A DNA stretch of 64,000 bases from Morinoia aosen. Lineage: Eukaryota > Arthropoda > Malacostraca > Amphipoda > Talitridae. The stretch covers positions 56,250,514 to 56,314,513 of the forward strand of contig CM059557.1 of the NCBI GenBank assembly GCA_030386875.1, given 5' to 3'. The first letter of the stretch is position 1. Each line of letters opens with the position of its first letter. Under the pieces are notes generated by a model, which saw nothing but the letters and a program-made list of their open reading frames with translations, was not told the origin of the DNA and did no database searches. Both the position numbers and the translations under genes were made by a program. Shown piece after piece: positions 20,701-33,125 of the stretch.

Positions 20701-21937
20701 ACTCCAAATTTTGTGCGTCAAGGTATCTAGAAAAAAAATTGAAGGGATTAAAATATTCTCAACTGAGGAAAATTTGTCGTGTATAGGAGTAGCGTTTTGC
20801 AATATAAAGGAAAATTAACGTTCCGAGTCCATGAATTATTGTAAATAAAAACTTAAAGCGATCCTTGAATCTCGCTGAAACTATCAGCGTCTTGATCAAT
20901 ACCTTCTTGCCTCTGAAATTCTAATTGTGAGTCTTCTTTTACTTGAGGCTACACCTGAATCCCGGGCAATAATTGCCCGTTTTTATGTAACAATACTTAA
21001 CATCGTTCAAACTCAAATACTTCATAGCTTAAACCTGTAATTTGGTTCTGCTTGTATCCCTGAAAATTAAGTAAAACAATTTCTAATTAGCGAGACCTTT
21101 GCAAATCGCAAAACATTTCCGGGGTTCTCAAAAGTGGTATCATTTTGAGGTTTGCTGAACGCGCGAACCATCAGCCTTTGATCAGCGCTTACTTTCATAT
21201 GAATCAATCCTCTAAATTGCTTCTCCTGACAGGGTTGTATCTGTGGAAATTAGCACTCCCAAGAGAAAGATGTGAAATTCCGAGATGAATCTCCGCTAGG
21301 TCTTCCTTTTTCTGATAAGTAATAGATTTTGTTGCCTTGCTACAGATCACCATTTTTGGTTCGCTGCTGTCCCATTTTAAGTACTAATTACTTTCTTCAT
21401 CGTCTTTTATCCTGTTTTATAAACTTTTTTCAATCGTGCAGTTTCTATGCGAGAAGTGTGAGGACACATCTTGTGCATAGATTTCCCGTTTCCTTAATTC
21501 CATTGTAAAATATACCTTCCTCCTGTCTCTGTTGGAAAGACATTTAATTTTTACGGTTGTGGAAACTTTAACTATCTGAAAACGTGACTTGTAATCTTCT
21601 AAATTGTAAGGCATAAGAGACAGCGAGATTTCAATAAGAATTGTTCTAAATAAAAATCTGAGACTCTTTTTGGAAGCCCTCGAAAATAAATACTCTTCTT
21701 TTTTGTAGATAAATCGAATATCTTAGAGCTAAACTGGTTTCGCTTTTCCAACCAATTCATTATCTCACCGAAGACGCTGAGGAGAATATTCGAGACAGTT
21801 CCATGTTTCGATTCCAGTGAGCTCTTGCCGGTTTGAGATTCCCGTTGTCTGGCAGCAATTCCAATTTGCTCAAATCCCAAATGAAGCGATCGGCATCACG
21901 TTGCTGCAGAGGCTGCGTAGGTAGCGCCGCTCTCCTC
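17762..21937. other. Unannotated stretch with two compositional islands
   Basis: No gene recognised. A GC-rich island at about 19,250-19,440 (GCGGCGGCGCACGAGGCCGA within it) and a CTG/GCT-enriched stretch at about 19,820-20,040 stand out from the AT-rich background. Neither shows an open frame with family motifs. Confidence 0.4.
21405..21520. repeat. Diverged dispersed repeat, copy 1 (copy 2 at 23,320-23,440)
   Basis: Both copies share the order CCTGTTT, then AAAC/AAGC followed by TTTTTT, then GTTTCTATGCG or GTTTTTATGCG, GGACACAC or GGACACATC, CATA, CCGT and TCCTAATT or TTCCTTAATT. They are direct repeats, about 1.9 kb apart and old. The family is unknown. Confidence 0.4.
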
Positions 21938-22255
21938 ATCCCCTGTGGAGGACTGAACCAACAGCCAATGTCTCTTCTACGATCTCATGTTGCATAAATC
22001 ACACACATATGTACACTCTTCAGTACTTGCACAAAGTCCTTTGGGTGTTGTTGTTATCCCTTGTAGAGGACTAAACCAACATTCAATGTCCCTTCTCCGA
22101 TCTCATTCTTGCTTAAGTCGCACAAGCTTATATACACTCTTCAGTACTCGCACAACGTCTTTCGGGGGTTGTTGTTATCCCCTGCGAAGGACTGAAGGAC
22201 TTAACCAACTTAGTACTAGCACATTGTCTTTCGGGCGATGTTGTTCTGTGAGTTA
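21938..22255. repeat. About 120-bp tandem repeat, nearly three copies
   Basis: Units begin ATCCC(C/T)TG at 21,938, 22,056 and 22,177 and share GAGGACTRAACCAAC, CAATGTC, CGATCTCAT, TACACTCTTCAGTACT and GTTGTTAT. The third unit is rearranged and truncated. The 112-codon plus-strand ORF across it is a product of the repeat. Confidence 0.85.
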
Positions 22256-22904
22256 TATAACTCAAAATATTGATGCAGCGCGCGTGTGCTCTACAGATTT
22301 TCGCCATGTAGTCGTTTCACGTTGAAATGAAATATATTCATACCTTTTGATCCTTCCAGTTATGATCATCATAAGATGTATTCTCTAAGTGGATAATGAT
22401 GGTTTATATGATTCCTAAGAACGTTGCCGGCTTTGATTTTTGCCAAAATAGTAAAAAATGGAGTTCCCTAACTGCATATAGGTATATGAGCACAAGTGAA
22501 GGACTCGTGCTCTGCTGCCCTCCAGAGGAAGCACGCTGCGTGGTGCATTCGACCCTGAGCACGTAGAGAGGATCCAACTGTTGTCCAACACTCCCAGAAA
22601 TATTCAGTAGGCTTCCACCAAAAAATAAACAGAGAGGCTTGGACATAGAGTTACTCAGCCAACTACGTTTCGTCGGGAGTTTGAAGGCGCCCCTTTATGG
22701 AAATCCTGATCTGACTCTTTGAAAATCCGTCAGTAAATATGTACTCGATGTGCAGCACAAAGAGGCATTCTAGGCCGCACTTTGGTTTCTTGCCTCGTAG
22801 TTCAGCACGCACGAGTAATTTCTTGTGTGATCAGTGCCTCCGTCATCCTTTTTGTAAGCGGGGTGATTCTACTCATAATATTTTATGGTGTCCAGTGCCC
22901 GGAT

Positions 22905-22948
22905 TTGAAACAATTCCAGTAGTCACTTGAAACAATTCCAGTAGGTAA
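22905..22948. repeat. 22-bp duplication
   Basis: TTGAAACAATTCCAGTAG occurs twice, 22 bp apart. Confidence 0.85.
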
Positions 22949-23604
22949 CTGCGAAATTTTTCGCCGAGGGAAAGTTTGTTTTTTCGTGTATGTGCGGTAA
23001 GTATCGAGAAAACCGGCCTTTATTGAATCTTCATTGAACGTAATTTTGGTCAATTGTCTCGTTTCTACTCTGTGTAATAGCTCATGAAATTATTTTTAAT
23101 TTTATTATCCATCGTTCTACTATTTTTCTAGTGGTCTCTTCAAAAAAGCCTAACTATTGCATCAGTGAAAATTCATGTCTCCGGGGGGGAAATGTAAGGC
23201 ATTGCTTTTGAAGTCCAGTAGGACTCTTTTTCGTTGGAATAGAATAGGTTTTCTTTTGTAATTGACCGTCCTTATATGATTCACAGCCTTTTTTCAGCAT
23301 CCATTCCTTTTTCTTCTCGTCCTGTTTATCAAGCTTTTTTCTAACTTGCTGTTTTTATGCGCAGGGTGTACGTAGGGACACACCTCGAGCATAAGTTCTC
23401 CGTGTTCCTAATTTCATACCGAATGGGGCCTCATTCCTCTCTTAGAGAAATTTTTTCAGGGTTAGGGAGGCTTAAAATAATCTATGATCTAATCCATGAA
23501 TGTACCAGTGTTGGCTCGTTGTATGCATCGAATTCTTAATTCATACTACGTAACGTTGCGAGGCTGCTCTATAACGTATTAACTTCAAGCACGGAAAAAT
23601 TGGG

Positions 23605-23798
23605 TGCTGCTATAGCGTGAGGTCTACCACACTATAGCATGAGACCTACCCCTAGCAAGAACTATAGCTTGAGGCTAGGTTAGATATTGAATATTACTTT
23701 TTACATACATTTAATTTAGCAATAAGCACTTAACTTGGACATCTCAAACTGCACCTGGGTACACGATATACTACAGTAGACCTCAAACTATAGTAGCA
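23605..23798. repeat. Small inverted-repeat element (23-bp ends)
   Basis: The ends at 23,605-23,627 and 23,776-23,798 are inverted repeats with three mismatches, built on CTATAG, TGAGGTCTAC. Two further direct partial copies of the same motif (ACTATAGCATGAGACCTAC near 23,631 and CTATAGCTTGAGGCTAG near 23,661) lie inside. It looks like a MITE-sized unit with subterminal repeats. Confidence 0.6.
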
Positions 23799-23963
23799 CA
23801 AAAAATAGTTCACCTTGCTTCAGCACAAGAATTCGATCTAGTAATGTTCAGTTGTCAACACGAAAGTCGCCGCTTTACGCTGGACATTTTAAAGCTTATT
23901 TGATTTGTTTTACTGCATTATAAAAATTCAAGGACCACAACTAGTCTAAAATGTAAATAGGGC

Positions 23964-24497
23964 CGATATTTACTTTAATGTGCTCACGGAAATTAAAAAA
24001 TTTGCTGCCAAGAATCACTAAAAGAACACATTTAAGAACATTTTACACAAATGACATTTTGCTCGCTGATTCATAATTTTCGAGTTATCAAACTTTGAAG
24101 CTACAAGAATGTCGTATATAACAGGGAAGAAAAGGACACGTAAATATGCTGTAATACATACAGTATAGACGTGATGATAGGTTAGATTAGGTTAGGTAAC
24201 GTTAGCTTAGTTGAATCAACTAACCTCAACTAACCTAAATAAATCTAGAATAACTTAACTTAACTTAGCGACACTGATAATTTTCACGTCAAAATACTGC
24301 TCGTGTTCCAATAATGCAGGTACGTCGCAACCGATTATATAATGTTATTCTTACATGAACGTAATTCATGTTATATCTTGGAAATTACGCATCAGCGAGC
24401 AAAATGTCATTCATACTACACGTTCTTAGGTATGTTCACTAAGTGATTCTTGGGTTCCAAATTTCTAAATTCCGTGAGCGCATTAAAGTAAATATCG
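23964..24497. mobile_element. Large palindromic (foldback/MITE-like) element
   Basis: The outer arms match in inverted orientation: CGATATTTACTTTAATG starts the left arm at 23,964 and ends, reversed, at 24,497. They share AAGAATCACT, AAGAACA and ATGACATTTTGCTCGCTGAT. The centre is the exact palindrome TTAGTTGAATCAACTAA at 24,207-24,223, flanked by AGGTTAG-type motifs. The inner parts of the arms have diverged. No coding capacity is visible. Confidence 0.78.
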
Positions 24498-25616
24498 ATT
24501 GAAAATAGCAATAAGAATTTAAAACATTGTTTTATTCACCGCAGTCGATAAACTGTGCGATTAATCATACATGATGTAAACTTTCTAACGCGATTCATTT
24601 CAGGTATGAATATCATCGTTCGTCAGACTCCAAATATTTAATTCAAAATGAAGTAAGCCTATGCAATCATTACATTCTTTCTGTGCGGGATAAGCTAGCA
24701 AAATCGCCGACATTCCTGATCTAGTTTTTTGAGCTAAATAGCTAGACTGCGCCGTGTTCAAACAGCCTTCTCTCATTGAGTATTCTGGGTTCATTAATTT
24801 CGTAGCGAGCGTTGTTGCGAAAGTCATTTGTTGTTCAGATAGGTCCCCTGACAGTGGTTTTGTTTCAATCCTGCGCCTGTGCTGCTTGGCTCTCACCGCG
24901 TGAACTCTGGCTGGATGTTCGCCCTCCAGTCATTAGGTAGTGTTCTGCGGTCCGCATGTTAACTATGCCATAAAAATCAGCTTCTGTAACGAAACTCACG
25001 AAACTGAAATGATGACGCTCTCAATACCTCTTAGAAAGTGTTCAAAGTCTCGACAGGCGCAATATAATGTTTCAGAATTATATACCATTCTGAAAGTAAT
25101 TTTTTCTGAGAAAATAAATCTAAGCAACGAATTTTTCAACGGTCAGTTTTTAGTGATCAATTTCACTTGGATTTGCAGTAGGGATCCATTCTGGTCTACG
25201 AATACGACCATGTGCGTGACGTGCAGGGGGCGCAATAAGCACCTTACACACGACCAATAGTTTATTTACCACTGGTACACTGTAGCAAAGTAATCAAAAA
25301 TTGAACAGAAAATGTACTTGTGTAAGATGAATACTGATTCAGTATCTGAATACGGAAATCATTTTTCTTAAGTACAGATGAAGTCATTCGATGATTCTTT
25401 AAGGGGCATTCTTTTCCTGTAGAAAATATATGCTAAGCCGTGCAATTTAAATTTTAGATGGACACCCCAAACGGGGTAGAGTGACGCTACAAATCGTGCC
25501 CCCATTATTTAAGACAGGTATTTTCAGCATAAATGAAATTTTCTAAAGCCCAAACAAATTTTATGCATCTGTACAATTAGTTCTCTGATTCTTTCTAGAA
25601 ATTTATAAGGCTTCGC

Positions 25617-25830
25617 CATGTTAGATTTTCCCCATGGTAGATTTTCCCCGTTGGGTATGAGTGAAAGCTCAAGCACAATACCCCACTCAACCCAGGTGTC
25701 GAAAGTGGGTACCGGCTTTACGGGGGAACCGTCATGGTGTCCTATGTATAGGGTTAGTTATAAGACATTTGAAAAACCAATGCTAAGATCATATGTATCA
25801 GGCTTGATTGGAAATAAAGCATCCCAAAGA
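25617..25830 (+). mobile_element. Retroelement-like 3' end with CCAAT...ATTGGAAATAAA hairpin
   Basis: A GC-richer stretch (ACCCAGGTGTCGAAAGTGGG...GGAACCGTCATGGTGTCC) leads into CCAAT at 25,777, an imperfect GATCATATGTATC stem, ATTGG at 25,807-25,811 and AAATAAAGCATC, then TTAACCTTTAACC repeats. The same CCAAT...ATTGGAAATAAA layout ends both units of the 13-14 kb duplication. It resembles the 3' end of a non-LTR retrotransposon or its SINE partner. The family is not identified. Confidence 0.45.
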
Positions 25831-26611
25831 TGCCGATGTTAACCTTTAACCTTTATATTAACCTTTAGAACATTATTAGAGCATTGAACGATTTTCTGCT
25901 CATGCGTCTCCCAGGCAATGAGTGAGGCGCGCTGCATACGTCGACAGGCAGATAATTTTTAAGAAATTACTACCCCATTCCTGTCCCGCCTACTACTTTG
26001 GAATATTCAAGGGCTGTGTATTGTCGCTTGCAAACTAATTCTGTGGATGTGTTGGATACTTTTCAAGGCGATGATGTAACACTTTTGTCAAAATCTCAAA
26101 GTTTTAATAGTCGTGTATTGTCATTCTGAGTTTAATTTCCGCTCTTGAAAACACATAAAATGCTTTTTTTTCGATTTCTTCACCGCAGTTTAATAGTGGT
26201 AAATAAACTTTTGACAGCAAATATGATATATATTGCACCCACTCTGAACCCAATGGAAAAATTACTGACTAGACTTTTTATTACTTGTTTCTTCATCTTC
26301 ATTGAAATAAAAATGATTGTTTTTTGACTCTGCATCCATAACATGATTCAACCAACGAGAGAGGAAGTCAATACTTTCTGAAAGATGACCTTAGAAGCCT
26401 CTAAGCCTCCACTATTGAAAATACTCACGGAGAGTCAAAATTCTTCATCCAAGAAATTCGCTGAACGGAAATACAAAGATTATTTTTCCTGTGCAAAACT
26501 GAAGCAACCTGTCATTTTTGTCTCGAGACGATCAGAAGAAATATCAATATTGACCTCGGAGTGGTCAGACAATTTGCCCAACAGAAGCACAGACGTTCGT
26601 CGGCTATTTTC

Positions 26612-26869
26612 CTAAGACACTAAATCAACAGAGACCGCCTCCAAATATATACAGCCTCGACCCAAGCTTCTCTGGCGACCGTCCTCGTAGCTGTTCTGCA
26701 GGAGCTTGTATACACAGGCCGCATCTTTGACGTCCTCCTTGATCTGCGGTTCTCTGCCTTCGTGGCCTCGAGTTTTGACAAAATATGAACACTGGAATGG
26801 CTGACCGTGTATTGCCGTGGAGTATCTTCTGCATTGTATGATTACGTGATTTTTTTGTCTTTGTATCAT
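26612..26869 (-). other. Possible orphan coding exon
   Basis: In this minus-strand frame the middle part (about 26,640-26,770) has an unusually regular codon pattern for the window. Third positions are mostly G or C through residues PQIKEDVKDAACVYKLLQNS and onward, ending EAVSVDLVS and a stop. I recognise no domain. No convincing splice donor or polypyrimidine acceptor is visible at its edges, so a terminal exon, a relic of a retrocopy, or chance are all possible. The overlapping minus-strand frame (26,625-26,879) lacks this codon pattern. Confidence 0.25.
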
Positions 26870-26879
26870 GCTCTTTCAT

Positions 26880-29050
26880 TTTTAATTGCCAAAAAACTGT
26901 TACTTTGTATCTTTGTGCGTATTGCTAAATTCGAGTAAAGGAAAAATGAGTTTATTCAGGGAATTGTAATTATTGAAATGAGCTCCTCTGTAAAATCTTA
27001 TTGAATTTAACTGGAATTAACACCCATGGCGTAATTCAAAGTTGAAGCCTGCGTTTAAGATTGTCAAAAATTACGAAGAAAAAACGTAGAAATGAATTGC
27101 TAATCGAATGCGTGCCAACATATCAACAACGTTCTAATACTAGATGAGGAAATTCTCGTGTGGAATATATTTCCAGTTCTCTTGTAAATGTAAGAGGCTG
27201 TGGGTGTGTGGAATTAGGAACTTGCAGGAACTAAAACAAATATCCTGCATCGAAGCTGCCATAGAAACTTGCGTTGTTCAGCTGGAGAACTAACCTTTCT
27301 TTGAAGCTGCTAAATTAAGTTATACTGGTTCACTTTTTTGGCACAAGCGCAACAGTCATTTTGGCAGTTACTTATCATGGTTTCGAAATTCATCTAGTTA
27401 CGGTGACCGTCATATCGTTGCTTTGAAAAACACCTCGTGTAGCTGAAACTTTTCTTCGGGAACCTTTATGGCCATCTAGCTTTCATATAAACAAGTCCTT
27501 AAAATCAAAGAAGAAAGCCACTAAAATTTATTTCAATAATCAAATGCGCAACCATTCAGGCGCACCTAACATTTAAGTTTTCTTCTCAAATGCACCGGAC
27601 AGGAGTAACTTCCGCAGTCTCTGTGACAGCAACAGGGTCGTTGCTCGCCAGCCTTCCACCTGGCTTGACCATCTTTACTTCTCCACGCATAACGCCTAGT
27701 GTAAGGTCTACTCCTGAGTGTGGCAGGTGTCGTAGTGACCGTCTCCCGTTCTTCATCTCTCCTACATCGAGAGGGCCCTGACGGTGTCATGATGGGCTAG
27801 ACTTCGCTGCCGACCTACTGCCTCCCTGCGCTTCGCTACTTTTCGTCTGCTTCACTGATGTGAGTCACCGTAATGACTATCGCCACAATTATACGTTAGT
27901 GACGTATCAGTTCTAAAGAACCTGCCTCACTTCCCGAAATAGGAGATTAAATCTTGTGTAACGTTGCCGTAAATCAACTTAATTCCTACTTTTTATAAAA
28001 ACGGCAATTGTTACTCCAAATTTCTGTTTTCAATTATTATTGAATTTCGTGTTCTAAATTAGAGTACTGAAATGAATAATGTATCACTATATTTAATTAC
28101 TATAATTAACTTAGGATTTAGAATATTTAATTGGACTAGAATTAAATAGTCTTAAAACAGCTAATCGTAGAAATTACGTTAGCTGAACTCTCAACCCTGC
28201 ATTATTTTCTTCTGGGCAACGTGTTCATCCAATACCAAATTCTCATGTCGCCATTCTTAAATTACGTACGAGGTCTTTCTGACCCGTCTATTTTGCGGCG
28301 TGAGATAAATTTAAATTAACTGAAATTTTAACCAACAAACTTGTGAGCAGTCGTTACCCACCAATTTCTATAAATCGCTAACTATTTATTCTCCCGTAAC
28401 AGTGATCATGGTACGGCGCTGGAGGGACGCTAAGGGCGTGCTGGTGTCCCGGTCTCTCCCTTCTTCCGACACATTCTCGGGATATAGCATTCATTCATTA
28501 ATTTAATATGAAATAAAGTAGTATTAATTTTTACTCGTTTTCTATCCTTGCGTAAATGTCACGTTTCGTTTTTGCCACCTCGTTGTCTTGAGTTCAATAA
28601 GCCACTGTGTTACATTTAAATTTACTCAGCTGTTTTGAAAGTCAGAAACCAATTTGAGCACTACTTAAATGCAATCTGTTGCAATCCCATTAAAATCTTC
28701 TCCATGTTACAAAATGTAATAACTTCTATTTTCTATAAGACTAGTTTTGTTAGTAAAGAAAAAATACCAGAAAACGGTACATTTACATCAATATCAGCAA
28801 AAATTAGCGGAAAAAATGATTAGCTGTCATTAATTAATAGATTCATTAAGAGACCAATTTGGAATTTGCTTGGGTAAATTACTAACTCATCTAAAATTAC
28901 ACTTATTATCAGTTCCATGCATCGATGAAATATACCACGGATATTTTTTACAAAATATTGACCACACAGCAATGCTCAACGCTGTGAATACGCTGCCTCA
29001 TTTTAATTTAAAATGAACATTAACCTTAGATTACAAAACTGCCGCAAAAT
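26880..29050. other. Unannotated stretch
   Basis: GC-richer islands at about 27,580-27,900 and 28,400-28,480 interrupt AT-rich DNA. The overlapping ORFs at 27,566-27,790 have no recognisable motif. The islands could be old LTR or SINE remnants but show no defined ends. Confidence 0.4.
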
Positions 29051-29085
29051 AAGTGCATGACTAATAAATAATTAGTCATGCACTT
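29051..29085. repeat. Perfect 15-bp hairpin
   Basis: AAGTGCATGACTAAT at 29,051-29,065, loop AAATA, then the exact reverse complement at 29,071-29,085. There is no T run or other signal to suggest a terminator; its role is unknown. Confidence 0.9.
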
Positions 29086-29439
29086 TATTACCCTGGAAAC
29101 GTTTTATATCAAATGAACGGCCCGTAACTAACCTAAATCACTAAGAAGCATTGGACTTCAGCAGGTAAATTTCCCGCTCTCTAAAGCCCACAAAGGTGCC
29201 CTATTTTCGAGCAGGACGTGAGAGAAAGTCGTCCGCATTTGCGAACGAGCAGCTGTCAACATCCATGACATTAACGCTCAAATTGGTCCCGGCTTTCATG
29301 TGACGTTTCCGAAAATTTTCCAAACACAATGTAGGGCCGCAAAAAGAGACTTCTCTGTCACAGCCTCCGACGTTCATTACACGTTCTCCTGGGAGAAGCG
29401 CGTTTTGGATCCGACATCCATTAGTGGAGTCCATTAGTT

Positions 29440-29760
29440 ACTGCCGCCAATAGAATGCGTCAAATGAAGACTAATATCATGCTCCATAAGAATCAATGAA
29501 GCATGCTGCTCAATATCGCTGCATTGGATGAATGAAGACGATCCTTTAGGTAGAATATTGCGAGGGAACGCGCATATTTAATAAAGGAGAGCTCCGTGGC
29601 TGGCTGGGTCTCGACAGCAGTTAAGATATTGTCAAGTTATCCCCCATGACACATGCGTATTGGCCATGGAATTCACTTGATTACGCGCACTTGCGAAAAT
29701 GAAGAACTGTCAAATGCGCATTACAGTTGGAAGTTAATCACAGAATTCTGTTAACTTGGT
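29440..29760. promoter_or_regulatory. Possible conserved non-coding element (weak)
   Basis: A repeat-free stretch of balanced composition with motifs such as CATGCTGCTCAATATCGC, GCATTGGATGAATGA and GCGCATATTTAATAA, similar in texture to the stronger candidate at 57,180-57,700. It directly follows a 77-codon minus-strand ORF (29,201-29,434) without known motifs. This is a judgement by texture only. Confidence 0.2.
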
Positions 29761-32700
29761 CTGTAAAATAAGTTCTAAGGGTCAGGTTTACTGACGATAC
29801 ACGTAGGATTTTAATTTTTAATTTGATAACGGAAGCGATGGTGCGATAACTCTCATCATAATTAACTAAAACACTGTTCGTATCTTGAACGTCAATTAAT
29901 GTTTATTCCGAAGTAATCCTCCTTTATCGTACTACATTCCACTGGAAATCCTACCCTATAGTACAATTCGGCTATTTTTCAATTTTCGGGTCGATGCTTG
30001 AAGAGCTAATGCCATGTAGCAACTAAATCTGTCGAACCATTGTATTTTGCCATGTTTTTCCAGTCTCCTAATATCATAAGGTAAATGTACTAAATTTTGA
30101 GTCTCCTTTTTCCCTAAAACGATCGACCATAATGTTGACCAGAAAGTGATTGGTAACAATCGACGAGAAGATAACTGAAGAGTACGCAAAGAGTTTTGTT
30201 GATAATTTTTTCATTTAAATCAAGCGCAGTCTTAAATTTCATCTAATATAACGTCAAAAGAAATTCTTTACGCATAATGAAAGCATACATGAATTAAAAC
30301 AATGGAATTCAAATTATGAAGCCCTCCAGAATACTGTAGTTGAAGATTTAAAGTTGCCTAATATTGAATGATGATATTAATACCACAGCGCATATCATCA
30401 AGAGGAGAAAATATCTTGCAGGCTCTCTAGTCCGGGTGAGAGTAAAGTTATTGAAGAATTAATAAATATGATCAGACCAAAAACGTAGGAACAGGCTTAG
30501 TCACTTTTCAATCGAGTTTTTCACGGATTGCCTTAGCAGAAAACAATATTACTTACCATGAACAAGTTTTGGCAAATTTTTCTTGTCACATACAAGCAAG
30601 AAAATTTGAATTTAGTGTCTAGGACACTTCAAGCGAGAATTTGAACCTTTAGGAGAAATAAATCTCGGATACTCAGTTGTTATAAGCATGAAACAGCCTA
30701 TAATATCAAGCTATGATTTGTTACAAATAATACGGAAAGTATCTTCGATTGAAATACCTACTCCAGAATTTTTGCCACTCGGCTCGCGATAACGTTGCAG
30801 CTGGCAAGGTTGGAATTCACCCTGAAAATATCCAGCCGGTTAATATTCTTCGTAAGCCCTTGCAAAAAAAAATATATATTTGAGATACCAGTTTCCGGAA
30901 TTCTCAGCTTTGGTTCGCTCTGCCAGTCGCAAATTTTTTAATACCGTCGAAAACGAGTTGGGAACCTTCCAGCATTTGCAGGAGTTCCCATGGACTCAGA
31001 ACATCCCTGATTTGTTTGTTCCTAAATTACAGTAGTGCCTTCCTCAACTCGTTGTGGTTTGATGAGAGAGTGAACTGTTGGAGCAAATGTACAGGGAATA
31101 TAACAAATGAACTCAATGAATCCTGGTTTCGTAAATTTAAGTGGTCACTGATGTCTCGAAATACTTCAACTATTAACCACGTACTAAATGTAATATCAGA
31201 AGTGATACTTACGTCCTCTTAGTAATCTTATGTCCTCCATTTAATTTTAGTAAACAACACATTTGTAGTTTCAAGAATGATGGTTTTACGCTGCGTAATT
31301 AGTCGCGTGAAAGTGCGTGATGGTAGAAAAATTCAACACCAGCTACGTCACAAATTCGAATTCGTCCCTTTAAGTTAGAGGAGCCTCAGACAGAACAATG
31401 GAACTACTGTCTTTCTCAGTGATGCTCCGCATCTAATGCAAGTAATTAATGTTGAAATCCTGAGGTATATCCGTGCACCTTTGGCAGGATGAGCCCTCGT
31501 GCAAACGAGAATGATTGAGTACTCCAATCTTATACAGTACTTCCAGCCTGGGACCATTTTGAGTGTCATAACTGAGCTGGTGAGACTGAATCGTGCATAG
31601 AAGATAATGTAAAAGTAAAAACTAAGATAATTCAACATTATGTCAACATCAGGTAGTCTGATGACAGCTGTACGAACACAACTACTTGTTTCATGTACAT
31701 GTTTTCAAGTTCTCTACAATCCTGACGCAAAAACTTTTACGCTGTCAGTGCCCTCATGAAGCCGACACTGTATGTGGTGCATGACCAGGCTTCGCTGCAA
31801 GCTCTGGCCTGAGCCCGCTTATTTACAGGAGGGGATGGTGCAGAGTTCAATAGACGTAACGAAGGCTGTAGTTTCCATTGTATGCGTAATGAGACTGACG
31901 GCTACGGCTGCGCACAGCCATACAGACGTCACTTTACGCCTGCTCAACTAGCAAAGCTTGACTAAAATAAGGAAGAACAAGTCCTGGATTTCCGAGATAA
32001 AAAAAGTGAAGCGACGAGCCGCCACATGCTGTAAAGCTGGAGCAAGCTTATGCGTGCGTTCTTATTTCGGGACTGTTTGCATTTGACGAAGTCAAGTTAT
32101 ATCATAACTAACAGTAGGTGTCGTGCGACGTGGTTTCAACTGTGTAAAATGTATAAGCCCACGTCAATTTTACAGGAATTACCGATTGAGGTTTCAACAT
32201 TCATTGTCTATCATTTTTTCTAAAAAATACCTTAAATTTTAACTGTCAGAGTGTTGAAACTCATGCTAAACTTTTTTAAAAAAGTATCCCTTTTTCTCGT
32301 TTATCGGGAAATATGATAAAATCTTTTTTCCTTATTTCAAAACCATAAGGTTGTCAAAATATTTGGCTGAGGAAGCACATAACATTTCAGCATTGTTATG
32401 CTCAAACAGGACAATTATACTTCATGAGAGTATATGTGTTTATGAACAATAGTATCTAATTTCGGAGCAGCAGTTTGATGATGACCTTTAGGTAGCAGAT
32501 GCACTCATGAACAGATGGAAAAAACATTACAAAGAGAAGCCTGTGAAAAAATTATTCTCACAAGTATAATTTTTAAATTCGTTGAATTGGTAAAATAATT
32601 TTCTACGTTGTCGATTAAAACCCACTCATTATTGGCAATCGAATCAAAATGAAAACTTTTACTCAAGTATAAATAATTATTGGCATAGAGGGATTCATAA

Positions 32701-32865
32701 ACTTTACGAAATTTGGTAGCGAGAATATATTTTATTTTGTACTAATCTGCAACGGTTGAATTTTGTTCAACACAGGAGTACTTTTTTTAAATATATCATT
32801 CAGTGATTATTAAATCAGATTATAAGGGTAAGGCCTGATCACGTCATGTTTCAATGTCGTGCCAT
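29761..32865. other. Unannotated stretch
   Basis: No recognised genes. 30,900-31,230 contains a broken plus-strand frame (FFNTVENELGTFQHLQEFPW) that may be an old transposase fragment, but I could not assign it. 31,740-32,050 is GC-richer without motifs. Confidence 0.4.
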
Positions 32866-33125
32866 TTCAGCCTTTGAACATTTCAGACAGTGACCCATTT
32901 AGCCATTAACCATCTCAGTCATGCTATCATAGAGATCGACTGTCTCAGCGGTAGACCATTTCAGCCACTGACTGTCTCACCATCACCATGACCATAGCAG
33001 CCATTGAATGTATCAACCGTTGATCATAGCAGCCATTGACCACCTCAGCAAAAGACCGTTTCAACCATTCATCGTCTCAGCCTCCGATCATCTCAGCTAT
33101 TGACCATTTAAGGCATTGGCCTTTT
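32866..33125. repeat. Degenerate 18-bp minisatellite
   Basis: Imperfect repeats of about 18 bp around CAGCCATTGACCATTT. The same family forms a second array at 36,826-37,190. The copies are strongly diverged. Confidence 0.8.

Noticed and set aside
22726-22739. ATCCGTCAGTAAAT, matching the end of the 10.9-11.8 kb element
   Set aside because: Only about 13 bp match and no arm sequence follows, so chance cannot be excluded.
16359-24896. Two minus-strand ORFs (16,359-16,646; 24,600-24,896) sharing KTRSG
   Set aside because: A five-residue match with no other similarity and no domain.
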